Positions 1 through 6,274 are shown, counted from the stretch's first letter. The stretch: 7,308 nt of DNA from Neisseria shayeganii 871 (GCF_000226875.1 NZ_JH164926.1:1250410-1257717), one strand, 5' to 3'. The notes: generated from the sequence alone by a model not told the origin. Made by a program: numbers and translations.

Positions 1-38
1 AGCTAATTCCTTCATTTAATAAAGATCACAAAGAACAA

Positions 39-50
39 AGGCTACCTGAA
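39..50 (+). repeat. DNA uptake sequence, AG-eikDUS, perfect
   Basis: AGGCTACCTGAA matches all 12 positions of the Eikenella DUS dialect. DUS is the signal bound by the minor pilin ComP during natural transformation of Neisseriaceae. This copy is the left arm of the fusA terminator. Confidence 0.9.
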
Positions 51-69
51 AATCATATCATCAGGCATT

Positions 70-81
70 TTCAGGCAGCCT
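70..81 (-). repeat. DUS variant AGGCTGCCTGAA, 11/12 to eikDUS
   Basis: Read on the minus strand this is AGGCTGCCTGAA, one transition away from the Eikenella DUS and identical to the form described as the Simonsiella dialect (AG-simDUS). It is the partner arm of the perfect DUS at 39-50 in the fusA terminator. Whether it still acts in DNA uptake cannot be told from sequence. Confidence 0.8.
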
Positions 82-90
82 GACGACCGA

Positions 91-2193
91 TTAGCCCTTA
101 CGCGCCTCGGTCACTTGGGCGGCAACATGTGCAGGCGCTTCCGCATACTTCTTGAACTCCATGGAGTAAGTGGCACGGCCTTGGGTGGCGGAGCGCAAGT
201 CGGTAGAGTAGCCAAACATTTCAGCCAACGGCACCTCGGCACGCACCTTCTTGCCACCAATACCGTCATCATCCATGCCCAGTACGATGCCGCGACGACG
301 GTTCAAGTCACCCATCACATCGCCCATATACTCTTCAGGCGTTTCCACTTCGACCGCCATGATCGGCTCCAACAGAACCGGGCTGGCTTTTTTCATACCT
401 TCTTTGAAGGCCATAGAAGCAGCCAATTCAAAGGCGATTTGAGAAGAGTCCACATCATGGTAAGAACCAAAGATCAAGCGAACGCGTACATCTACCACGG
501 GGTAGCCTGCAACAATACCGTTCGGCAAGGTATCGCGAATACCTTTATCGCAAGAGGGGATGAATTCACGCGGAATCACACCACCTTTAATCTCATCGAT
601 AAATTCGTAACCTTCGCCACCCGGCTCCAAAGGCTCCATTTTGATCACCACGTGACCGTATTGACCTTTACCGCCAGACTGTTTCACGTGCTTGGCTTCA
701 GATTCCACTTCTTTGCGGATGGTTTCGCGGTAAGCCACTTGCGGCGCACCTACATTCGCATCCACACCAAATTCACGCTTCATACGGTCAACAATAATTT
801 CCAAGTGCAGTTCGCCCATACCGGAAATAATGGTTTGACCGGATTCTTCATCGGTACGCACGCGGAAAGAAGGGTCTTCTTTTGCCAGGCGATTCAAAGC
901 AATACCCATTTTCTCTTGGTCGGCTTTGGTCTTCGGCTCGACCGCCACGTGAATCACCGGCTCAGGGAATTCCATACGCTCAAGAATAATGGGGGCATCT
1001 TCAGCACACAGGGTTTCACCGGTAGTCACGTCTTTCAAACCGATGGCTGCGGCAATATCACCGGCACGCACTTCTTCGATTTCGGTACGGTCTGCCGCAG
1101 TCATTTGCACCAAACGGCCGATGCGCTCACGGGTACCTTTTACCGAGTTGATCACGCTGTCACCGGATTTCACTACGCCTGAATAAACACGGATGAAGGT
1201 CAACTGGCCAACGTATTTGTCGTTGAGCATTTTGAACGCCAAAGCAGAGAATTTTGCGTTGTCGTCTGCCTCACGGGTGGCTTTTTCGCCATCGGGCGTT
1301 TCGCCTTGTACCGGCGGAATATCGGTCGGAGCAGGCAGCAGCTCAACAACCGCATCCAACATACGTTGCACACCTTTGTTTTTGAAAGCTGAGCCGCACA
1401 ACATCGGCTGAATTTCGCCAGCCAAAGTACGTTGGCGCAAGCCAGCAATGATCTCTTCTTCGCTCAGCTCGTCGCCGCCCAGGTATTTATCCATCAACTC
1501 TTCGCTGGCTTCAGCAGCGGCTTCAATCATGTTTTGACGCCACTCTTCGGCAGTAGCCACCAAATCAGCCGGGATATCGCCGTATTCGAAAGTGGTGCCT
1601 TTGTCGGCCTCATTCCAAATGATGGCTTTCATCTTCAGCAGGTCAACTACGCCTTCGAAGCTATCTTCCGCACCTACCGGCACCACGATGGGCACAGGAT
1701 TGGCACGCAGACGGGTTTTCATTTGCTCCACCACGCGGAAGAAGTTGGCACCTTGGCGGTCCATCTTGTTCACGAAAGCCAAGCGGGGAACTTGGTATTT
1801 ATTGGCTTGACGCCACACGGTTTCAGACTGGGGTTGAACACCACCTACAGCGCAGTACACCATAACCGCACCATCCAAAACACGCATAGAACGTTCTACT
1901 TCCACGGTAAAGTCAACGTGTCCGGGAGTATCAATGATGTTGAAACGGTGCTCCGGGAACTGGCCGGCCATACCTTTCCAGTAAGAGGTAACAGCAGCAG
2001 AAGTAATGGTAATACCACGCTCTTGTTCTTGTTCCATGTAGTCGGTGGTAGCCGCACCATCGTGCACCTCACCCAGTTTATGGGTCAGACCGGTATAGAA
2101 CAGGATACGTTCGGTAGTGGTGGTTTTGCCCGCATCAATATGGGCAGAAATGCCGATATTGCGGTACAGGCTAATTGGGGTTTTACGAGCCAT
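91..2193 (-). CDS. fusA: Translation elongation factor G (EF-G)
   Basis: EF-G is the cytoplasmic GTPase that drives translocation of tRNA and mRNA after peptide bond formation and, with RRF, ribosome recycling. The 700-residue protein is full length. The GTP-binding domain has the P-loop AHIDAGKTT (17-25), switch I RGITIT (59-64), DTPGH (88-92, with H92 as the catalytic histidine), NKMD (142-145) and GSAFKNKG (267-274). Domain II follows (about 290-405), then domain III with the GMGELHLE motif (458-465). Domain IV includes KQSGGKGQYGHV (504-515), and domain V PEEYMGDVMGDLNRRRG (619-635). The ATG at 2191-2193 has an AGAAAGG Shine-Dalgarno at 2202-2208, 8 nt away. It is the last gene of the operon, 24 nt after rpsG, and is followed at once by a terminator. 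No damaged motif is seen. Confidence 0.99.
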   Translation of the reverse strand: MARKTPISLYRNIGISAHIDAGKTTTTERILFYTGLTHKLGEVHDGAATTDYMEQEQERGITITSAAVTSYWKGMAGQFPEHRFNIIDTPGHVDFTVEVERSMRVLDGAVMVYCAVGGVQPQSETVWRQANKYQVPRLAFVNKMDRQGANFFRVVEQMKTRLRANPVPIVVPVGAEDSFEGVVDLLKMKAIIWNEADKGTTFEYGDIPADLVATAEEWRQNMIEAAAEASEELMDKYLGGDELSEEEIIAGLRQRTLAGEIQPMLCGSAFKNKGVQRMLDAVVELLPAPTDIPPVQGETPDGEKATREADDNAKFSALAFKMLNDKYVGQLTFIRVYSGVVKSGDSVINSVKGTRERIGRLVQMTAADRTEIEEVRAGDIAAAIGLKDVTTGETLCAEDAPIILERMEFPEPVIHVAVEPKTKADQEKMGIALNRLAKEDPSFRVRTDEESGQTIISGMGELHLEIIVDRMKREFGVDANVGAPQVAYRETIRKEVESEAKHVKQSGGKGQYGHVVIKMEPLEPGGEGYEFIDEIKGGVIPREFIPSCDKGIRDTLPNGIVAGYPVVDVRVRLIFGSYHDVDSSQIAFELAASMAFKEGMKKASPVLLEPIMAVEVETPEEYMGDVMGDLNRRRGIVLGMDDDGIGGKKVRAEVPLAEMFGYSTDLRSATQGRATYSMEFKKYAEAPAHVAAQVTEARKG

Positions 2194-2217
2194 TTTGGTC
2201 GCCTTTCTAAATATGGA

Positions 2218-2688
2218 TTAGAAGCGGAAGTGTGAGAATGCTTTGTTGGCTTCAGCCATACGGTGTACTTCTTCACGTTTCTTCATGGCGCCGCCACGGC
2301 CTTCAGCCGCATCCATCAACTCACCAGCCAAACGCAAATCCATGGATTTTTCACCGCGTTTACGGGCTGCATCACGCACCCAACGCATCGCCAAAGCCAA
2401 ACGGCGTGAAGGACGAACCTCAACAGGAACTTGGTAGTTGGCACCACCGACACGGCGGCTCTTCACTTCCACAACAGGTTTAGCATTGGCGATGGCCTCA
2501 TTGAACACCTCAATGGCAGCTTTGCCGGTTTTCTTTTCAATTTGTTCCAACGCACCGTAAACAATACGCTCGGCAACAGATTTCTTGCCGTCAATCATCA
2601 ACACGTTCATGAATTTAGTCAATTCAACGCTGCCGAATTTCGGATCCGGCAATACATCGCGCTTGGGAACTTCTCTACGTCTTGGCAT
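2218..2688 (-). CDS. rpsG: 30S ribosomal protein S7
   Basis: S7 is a primary 16S rRNA-binding protein that nucleates assembly of the 30S head and lies near the E-site tRNA. The product is 156 residues, the usual bacterial length. It opens with MPRRREVPKRDVLPDPKF and carries the conserved core VKSRRVGGANYQVPVEVRPSRR-like block at 75-96, then RWVRDAARKRGEKSM (102-116) and the C-terminal KREEVHRMAEANKAFSHFR region. The ATG at 2686-2688 is preceded by a TAAGGA Shine-Dalgarno about 5 nt upstream (complement of 2694-2699). It is the middle gene of the operon, separated from rpsL by 128 nt and from fusA by 24 nt. In E. coli S7 represses its own operon through the rpsL-rpsG junction; the structured junction here suggests the same, but that is inference. 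Confidence 0.99.
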   Translation of the reverse strand: MPRRREVPKRDVLPDPKFGSVELTKFMNVLMIDGKKSVAERIVYGALEQIEKKTGKAAIEVFNEAIANAKPVVEVKSRRVGGANYQVPVEVRPSRRLALAMRWVRDAARKRGEKSMDLRLAGELMDAAEGRGGAMKKREEVHRMAEANKAFSHFRF

Positions 2689-2816
2689 TTTAATTCCTTA
2701 AAATATCTATTCAGTTGGGGCAACCCCATGAATGCCCATACACAAGCATTCACTTACTCGGCCGCACATTTGCATCATGCTAAACGGCAAAGCCGACGTG
2801 CCATGGTTTATTTAAT
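2689..2816 (-). promoter_or_regulatory. Structured rpsL-rpsG intercistronic region, candidate S7 autoregulatory site
   Basis: The 128-nt spacer has no credible gene. In minus-strand RNA it can form a CGGC/GCCG hairpin with a UUU loop (2785-2795), a 7-bp TGAATGC/GCATTCA hairpin with a 10-nt loop (2729-2752), and directly abutting it a TGGGG/CCCCA hairpin with a 3-nt loop (2716-2728). The last two could stack. The rpsG Shine-Dalgarno lies about 16 nt beyond the last stem. In E. coli the S7 translational repressor site is in this same junction. I see the hairpins; the regulatory role is inferred from position. Confidence 0.45.
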
Positions 2817-3188
2817 TTACTTGGGGCGTTTGGCACCGTATTTGGAACGAGCTTGTTTACGGTCTTTCACGCCAGCGGTATCCAAAGAGCCGCGAACGGT
2901 ATGGTAACGCACACCAGGCAAGTCTTTCACACGACCGCCGCGAATCAGCACTACGCTGTGCTCTTGCAGGTTGTGGCCTTCACCGCCGATGTAGGAAATC
3001 ACTTCAAAACCGTTGGTCAGGCGAACTTTACACACTTTACGCAAAGCAGAGTTCGGCTTTTTAGGGGTGGTAGTGTACACACGGGTACATACGCCGCGTT
3101 TTTGCGGGCACGCTTCCAGTGCGGGCACTTTATTTACGTACACGGGCTTTTGACGGCCTTTGCGTACCAATTGATTGATAGTTGGCAT
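2817..3188 (-). CDS. rpsL: 30S ribosomal protein S12
   Basis: S12 sits at the decoding centre of the 30S subunit and controls translational accuracy. The product is 123 residues, the usual length. It starts MPTINQLVRKGRQKP and contains CPQKRGVCTRVYTTTPKKPNS across 28-48, GGEGHNLQEHS (68-78) and RGGRVKDLPGVRYHTVRG (83-100), ending RSKYGAKRPK. K43 and K88, whose substitution commonly gives streptomycin resistance, are both wild type. The ATG at 3186-3188 was chosen because an AGGA Shine-Dalgarno lies 9 nt upstream (complement of 3198-3201) and homology begins there. The same frame is open for 29 more codons to 3275, but that stretch contains the promoter and leader. It is the first gene of the operon and is divergent from galU. 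Confidence 0.99.
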   Translation of the reverse strand: MPTINQLVRKGRQKPVYVNKVPALEACPQKRGVCTRVYTTTPKKPNSALRKVCKVRLTNGFEVISYIGGEGHNLQEHSVVLIRGGRVKDLPGVRYHTVRGSLDTAGVKDRKQARSKYGAKRPK

Positions 3189-3219
3189 ATTTTCTCGTCC
3201 TGTTGAGTTAAAATATTCT

Positions 3220-3236
3220 GCCGGCACCATGCCGAC
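3220..3236 (-). promoter_or_regulatory. 5' leader hairpin of the str operon transcript
   Basis: In minus-strand RNA a GUCGGCA / UGCCGGC stem of 7 bp (one G-U pair) closes a 3-nt loop at 3227-3229. The predicted transcription start is near 3239, so the hairpin would lie within the first few nucleotides of the mRNA. A 5' hairpin of this type can protect mRNA from decay or mediate control; which applies is unknown. Confidence 0.5.
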
Positions 3237-3245
3237 AAGAGCGGA

Positions 3246-3275
3246 ATTATATGCCGCCAAGCAAGAGCGGGTCAA
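3246..3275 (-). promoter_or_regulatory. sigma-70 promoter of the rpsL-rpsG-fusA operon
   Basis: On the minus strand there is a TTGACC -35 box (3270-3275) and a perfect TATAAT -10 box (3246-3251) with an 18-nt spacer. The predicted start near 3239 gives a leader of about 50 nt before the rpsL ATG. The near-consensus boxes fit a strong ribosomal protein promoter. Confidence 0.85.
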
Positions 3276-3378
3276 CGAACGAAATCAAAAAACGTCGATT
3301 TCTCGGTATTTTAACCACAAAACCTCATCACATCTGCCCGCACTCACTCACCACTCTTTGTTTTATCCACCACAGTTT

Positions 3379-3390
3379 TTCAGGTAGCCT
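3379..3390 (-). repeat. DNA uptake sequence, AG-eikDUS, perfect, inside the galU promoter
   Basis: The plus strand reads TTCAGGTAGCCT, the exact reverse complement of the Eikenella DUS. It ends 5 nt before the -10 box of galU and so fills most of the -35 to -10 spacer. No inverted partner is nearby, so it is not a terminator arm. Confidence 0.9.
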
Positions 3391-3392
3391 TC

Positions 3393-3401
3393 TGCTATAA
3401 T
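3393..3401 (+). promoter_or_regulatory. Extended -10 promoter of galU
   Basis: TGCTATAAT is an extended -10 element: TGN followed by a perfect TATAAT at 3396-3401. No good -35 box lies 16-18 nt upstream (the sequence there is near CAGTTT at 3373-3378), which fits an extended -10 promoter. Transcription would start near 3408, giving a leader of about 50 nt. It faces away from the str promoter about 120 bp to the left. Confidence 0.75.
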
Positions 3402-3457
3402 CCGCGCCCGGTTTGCCATCCGTTACCACTTAAAATCAACGAAACTAGAGAATCCAT

Positions 3458-4348
3458 ATGCCGACAAATGCTTTTCCAAATATTAAAAAAGCGGTTTTCC
3501 CCGTAGCCGGCATGGGCACACGGTTTTTGCCCGCCACCAAAGCCAGCCCTAAAGAGATGCTGCCGATTGTTGACAAGCCGCTGATTCAATATGCCGTAGA
3601 AGAAGCCGTGGCCGCCGGCTGCACGGAGCTGATTTTCGTAACCGGCCGTAACAAACGCAGTATTGAAGATCATTTCGATAAAGCTTACGAACTCGAAAGC
3701 GAGCTGGCGCAACGCAATAAAACCGCCTTGCTGGCACATGTCCAAGATATTCTGCCCGCAGGCGTAACCTGCATGTATATCCGCCAGGCCGAAGCACTCG
3801 GTCTGGGTCATGCGGTGTTGTGTGCACAGGCAGCGGTTGGCAACGAACCTTTTGCGGTGATTTTGGCTGATGACTTGATCGACGCCCCGCAGGGCGCCAT
3901 CAGCCAGATGGTTGAAATTTACCAACAAACCGGCAACAGCGTTTTGGGCGTGGAAACCGTGGAACCGTCGCAAACCGGCTCATACGGCATCGTGGAAGTC
4001 CATTCTTGGCAACAACACCAACGCATCAGCAGTATTGTGGAAAAACCCAAACCGGAGGAAGCCCCTTCCAATCTGGCAGTAGTGGGTCGTTACTTACTCA
4101 CGCCGCGCATTTTCGACTTGCTCACCACCATCGGTCGCGGAGCAGGTGGCGAAATCCAACTAACCGACGGCATTGCCAAGTTGCTGGAGCACGAGCCGGT
4201 ATTGGCACATGCCTTTGAAGGCAAACGTTACGACTGCGGCAGCAAACTGGGCTACCTGGAAGCCACATTGGCCTATGGCTTGAAACATCCGGAGACTGCC
4301 GAAACTTTCCGAAGCTTACTGAAGTCTTACGCCGCAGACCCTGCTTAA
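3458..4348 (+). CDS. galU: UTP--glucose-1-phosphate uridylyltransferase
   Basis: GalU makes UDP-glucose from UTP and glucose-1-phosphate in the cytoplasm; UDP-glucose feeds LOS, other glycan synthesis and the Leloir pathway. The 296-residue product has the family's usual length and order. The nucleotide-binding signature FPVAGMGTRFLPATK (14-28) is followed by KEMLPIVDKP (32-41), the metal-binding ILADD (135-139), VEKPKP (194-199), GGEIQLTDGI (230-239) and the sugar-binding segment KRYDCGSKLGYLEA (256-269). The ATG at 3458 was chosen because the fold begins about 10 residues later. Its Shine-Dalgarno is weak (AGAG, 3447-3450). It has its own promoter, is divergent from rpsL, and is followed by a hairpin before lnt, so it is probably monocistronic. 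No active-site change is seen. Confidence 0.98.
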   Translation: MPTNAFPNIKKAVFPVAGMGTRFLPATKASPKEMLPIVDKPLIQYAVEEAVAAGCTELIFVTGRNKRSIEDHFDKAYELESELAQRNKTALLAHVQDILPAGVTCMYIRQAEALGLGHAVLCAQAAVGNEPFAVILADDLIDAPQGAISQMVEIYQQTGNSVLGVETVEPSQTGSYGIVEVHSWQQHQRISSIVEKPKPEEAPSNLAVVGRYLLTPRIFDLLTTIGRGAGGEIQLTDGIAKLLEHEPVLAHAFEGKRYDCGSKLGYLEATLAYGLKHPETAETFRSLLKSYAADPA

Positions 4349-4358
4349 AGTATCCAAA

Positions 4359-4379
4359 CGGGAGGTGGCCGACCTCCCG
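4359..4379 (+). terminator. GC-rich hairpin after galU, possible terminator
   Basis: CGGGAGGT (4359-4366) and ACCTCCCG (4372-4379) form a perfect 8-bp stem with a 5-nt loop, 10 nt after the galU stop codon. The sequence after it (CTCATCCTGCACGG) is not T-rich, so it may be a weak terminator, a Rho-linked end or a 3' stabilising hairpin. Confidence 0.5.
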
Positions 4380-4460
4380 CTCATCCTGCACGGTTAACCG
4401 GCCTTATAGAATAGAGAACAAGCCCGGAACAGCCACGCTTCGGTTCCTCCGGATATCTTG

Positions 4461-4500
4461 ATAAAAATCCGACACCTCACCGAATGACCTATAAAAATCC
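4461..4500 (+). repeat. Direct repeat of ATAAAAATCC, 30 bp apart
   Basis: The 10-mer ATAAAAATCC occurs at 4461-4470 and 4491-4500, a start-to-start distance of 30 bp, close to three helical turns, in the spacer 40-80 nt before lnt. The rest of the galU-lnt spacer holds no gene. It also contains a 10-bp palindrome CGGTTAACCG (4391-4400) and an imperfect hairpin around 4426-4447. No convincing promoter with both boxes was found. Confidence 0.5.
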
Positions 4501-4524
4501 AAATTCATCTCCTTCCATCAAAAA

Positions 4525-4536
4525 AGGCTACCTGAA
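4525..4536 (+). repeat. DNA uptake sequence, AG-eikDUS, perfect, at the lnt ribosome-binding position
   Basis: AGGCTACCTGAA ends 3 nt before the lnt start codon. Its first three bases, with the A-run before them (AAAAAAGG), are the only purine-rich Shine-Dalgarno-like match, about 12 nt from the ATG. That spacing is long, so translation initiation may be inefficient or the DUS may be merely tolerated there. Confidence 0.85.
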
Positions 4537-4539
4537 AAC

Positions 4540-6123
4540 ATGAGCCCAGCCGCCCGCTTGGATGATTGCTTCCGCCGTCCGCTTGCTTATTGGCCGTCAT
4601 TGTTTCTGATTGCCGCCGCCACCCCGTTCGCTTTTGCTCCTTACTACCAGTTTTGGCTGATGCCCCTGCTGTTGGCCGCCCTTATTTTCCTGACCGAGCT
4701 ACGCCCGACCATCAGCGTCCGCAGCGCCTACCTCTTCGGCCTAATCGGCTATACCGCCCAGTTTTATTGGGTACACACCGCACTGCACGATGTCTCCGGC
4801 CTGCCCAACCTATACGCCCTGCCCCTTACCCTGCTGCTGCCCGCCTACTTAGCCCTCTATCCCGCCGCCTGCTTTTGGCTACTGGAAAAATCGGCCTTAT
4901 CTCGCCCTTGGCGCATCGGTCTGCTGCTGCCCCTATTGTGGACATTGACCGAATTTGCCCGCGAACGCGCCCTTACCGGATTCGGCTGGGGTGCCTTGGG
5001 GTACAGCCAAATTGCCGACTTCTCCCCTCTGGCCGGCTACGCCCCTGTCGGCGGCCTGCATTTGGTTACCTTGGTTTGCGCCTTCTCCGGCGCTTGGCTG
5101 TTCCTTTGCCTGCGCAGCCATTTTTGGCGTCAACGCTTTTTCTACACACTCCTGCTCGGCATGCTCTTCGGCGGCGGCTGGTTGTTGCGCCACACCGCAT
5201 TCACCACGCCCGACGGCAGCAGCAACAGCGTCGCCCTAGCCCAAGGCAATGTACCGCAAACCCTGAAATGGCAGCCAGAACAACTCTCCGCCACCATTCA
5301 AAACTACTACGAACAGGTAGCCCGCACACAGGCGGACATCCTCATCCTACCTGAAACCGCCCTCCCTCTTATGCGGCAGGATTTACAAACCCATCATCCG
5401 GGCGTGCTCGACCAATTTGCCTACGAAGCCCAACGCAACGGCAGCGCCTTAGCCATCGGCATGGCACAATACAATGCCGAGCGCACAGGCTACCTGAACG
5501 CCGTACTCAATCTCAGCCACTACCATCCCGACCGGCCGGACGACATTCCCTACTATGCCAAAGACCATTTGGTGCCCTTCGGTGAATACAAGCCCCTGCC
5601 CGCGCTGACTGAGCCGCTCTATAAAATGATGAACATGCCCTTGGCCGACTTCGACCGCGGCGGGACCAGTCAAGCTCCTTTGGAGCTGGCCAGGCAAAAA
5701 GTCGCCTTCAATATCTGCTACGAAGACGGTTTTGGCGACGAACTCATCGCCTCGGCCAAACAATCCAGCCTGTTGGCCAACGTCAGCAATATGGCTTGGT
5801 ACGGCCAATCCAACGCCATGTTCCAACACCTACAACAATCACAAACCCGCGCCCTTGAGCTTGGCCGCTACATGGTACGCGCCACCAACACCGGCGCCAC
5901 CGCCATCATCAACCCACAAGGCCGCATCGTGGCTGCCGCCAAAGCCGACACCCGCATGGTGCTGGAAGGCACCGTCCAAGGTTATCAAGGCCAGACCCCT
6001 TTTATGCGCATGGGTGGCTCGCTGCCTTTCATCGGCTTCTGCTTGGCCCTCGCCCTTACGCTGCTCCTGCTTGGGCGAAAGCAAGCGGCACCATCGAATA
6101 AGCCAAACCAGCCGTTCAACTAG
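4540..6123 (+). CDS. lnt: Apolipoprotein N-acyltransferase
   Basis: Lnt is an inner-membrane enzyme that transfers an acyl chain from phospholipid to the N-terminal cysteine of apolipoproteins, the last step of lipoprotein maturation before Lol sorting. The 527-residue product has about six hydrophobic segments in its first 220 residues, then a periplasmic nitrilase-like domain (about 229-480), then a final membrane segment (about 495-512). The catalytic triad appears as E272 (LPETALP), K341 (AKDHLVPFGEY) and C393 (NICYEDGFGDE). E349, Y394, E395 and W244 (VPQTLKW) match further residues known to be essential in E. coli Lnt. The start is set by a DUS 3 nt upstream and by the first hydrophobic segment soon after the ATG. 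A second DUS (5487-5498) is coded in frame. It lies 191 nt after galU and 204 nt before rpoH, all on one strand. Confidence 0.97.
   Translation: MSPAARLDDCFRRPLAYWPSLFLIAAATPFAFAPYYQFWLMPLLLAALIFLTELRPTISVRSAYLFGLIGYTAQFYWVHTALHDVSGLPNLYALPLTLLLPAYLALYPAACFWLLEKSALSRPWRIGLLLPLLWTLTEFARERALTGFGWGALGYSQIADFSPLAGYAPVGGLHLVTLVCAFSGAWLFLCLRSHFWRQRFFYTLLLGMLFGGGWLLRHTAFTTPDGSSNSVALAQGNVPQTLKWQPEQLSATIQNYYEQVARTQADILILPETALPLMRQDLQTHHPGVLDQFAYEAQRNGSALAIGMAQYNAERTGYLNAVLNLSHYHPDRPDDIPYYAKDHLVPFGEYKPLPALTEPLYKMMNMPLADFDRGGTSQAPLELARQKVAFNICYEDGFGDELIASAKQSSLLANVSNMAWYGQSNAMFQHLQQSQTRALELGRYMVRATNTGATAIINPQGRIVAAAKADTRMVLEGTVQGYQGQTPFMRMGGSLPFIGFCLALALTLLLLGRKQAAPSNKPNQPFN
5487..5498 (+). repeat. DNA uptake sequence, AG-eikDUS, perfect, inside lnt
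   Basis: AGGCTACCTGAA lies in the nitrilase-domain part of lnt and spans codons for T-G-Y-L-N (residues 316-320 region). Intragenic DUS are common in housekeeping genes of this family. Partial matches (9/12) occur nearby around 5345-5354 and 5313-5322. Confidence 0.9.
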
Positions 6124-6164
6124 GGCACACCCACCATCATCCCAAATTCCCGAGTGATTCGATC

Positions 6165-6207
6165 AAATTTAAAAAATAAATAGTATTTATAAAAATACAA
6201 AATTTTA
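6165..6207. promoter_or_regulatory. AT-rich block upstream of rpoH
   Basis: Of 43 bases, 41 are A or T (only G6183 and C6198 are not), in strong contrast with the GC-richer coding DNA around it. It contains A/T runs at 6165-6170, 6171-6176, 6191-6195 and 6199-6206, some about 20 bp apart, and an inverted repeat GTATTT/AAATAC with a 4-nt loop (6183-6198). It could be curved DNA, a protein-binding site or a weak end of lnt transcription. The 204-nt lnt-rpoH spacer holds no gene. Confidence 0.4.
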
Positions 6208-6265
6208 CCTATTGATAAACCAAGCTCACAGGGTTTTGGTGTTTAATATGGCTTCGTGGAAATGG

Positions 6266-6274
6266 TGTTAGAAT
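6266..6274 (+). promoter_or_regulatory. Probable extended -10 promoter of rpoH
   Basis: TGTTAGAAT contains TGN followed by TAGAAT (5/6 to TATAAT). No clear -35 box sits at the right distance. Transcription would start near 6281, giving a leader of about 45 nt. Other promoters upstream cannot be excluded, since rpoH genes often have several. Confidence 0.5.

Larger units (their letters stand above)
39..81 (-). terminator. Intrinsic terminator of the str operon, built from two inverted DUS copies
   Basis: Two 15-nt arms, 39-53 and 67-81, form an inverted repeat with a 13-nt loop, starting 9 nt beyond the fusA stop codon. The arms differ at one position. In RNA made from the minus strand (the fusA direction) that position is a G-U wobble, so the stem is continuous; in plus-strand RNA it would be an A-C mismatch. 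The minus-strand transcript then runs into a fairly U-rich stretch (complement of about 20-38). Each arm contains a 12-nt DUS: the Eikenella form at 39-50 and a one-base variant at 70-81. Paired inverted DUS acting as terminators are well known in Neisseria; function here is inferred. Confidence 0.85.

Noticed and set aside
115..1182. Long open frame (355 codons) on the plus strand opposite fusA, and another at 1432-2235
   Set aside because: Both are antisense to a highly conserved gene; their composition (many H, F, T residues) is what the reverse complement of EF-G codons gives, and neither has a recognisable domain or ribosome site.
2776..2805. Nine-codon reading frame in the rpsL-rpsG junction, minus strand
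   Set aside because: It has no Shine-Dalgarno (the upstream sequence is ATTAAATAAACC) and short frames like this are expected by chance.
3189..3275. 29-residue N-terminal extension of rpsL
   Set aside because: The segment holds the leader hairpin and the -10/-35 promoter; S12 homology and the Shine-Dalgarno fix the start at 3188.
4249..4260. DUS-like GGGCTACCTGGA inside galU
   Set aside because: Only 10/12 match; it codes the conserved LGYLEA segment of GalU, so the similarity is likely due to protein constraint.
4458..4495. lnt promoter with TTGATA -35 and TATAAA -10
   Set aside because: The spacer would be 26 nt, far from the 16-18 nt that sigma-70 promoters need.
6151..6224. FNR-like boxes (TGAT...ATCA at 6155-6165 and TTGAT at 6212-6216)
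   Set aside because: The first has a 3-nt rather than 4-nt centre and the second lacks a matching right half.
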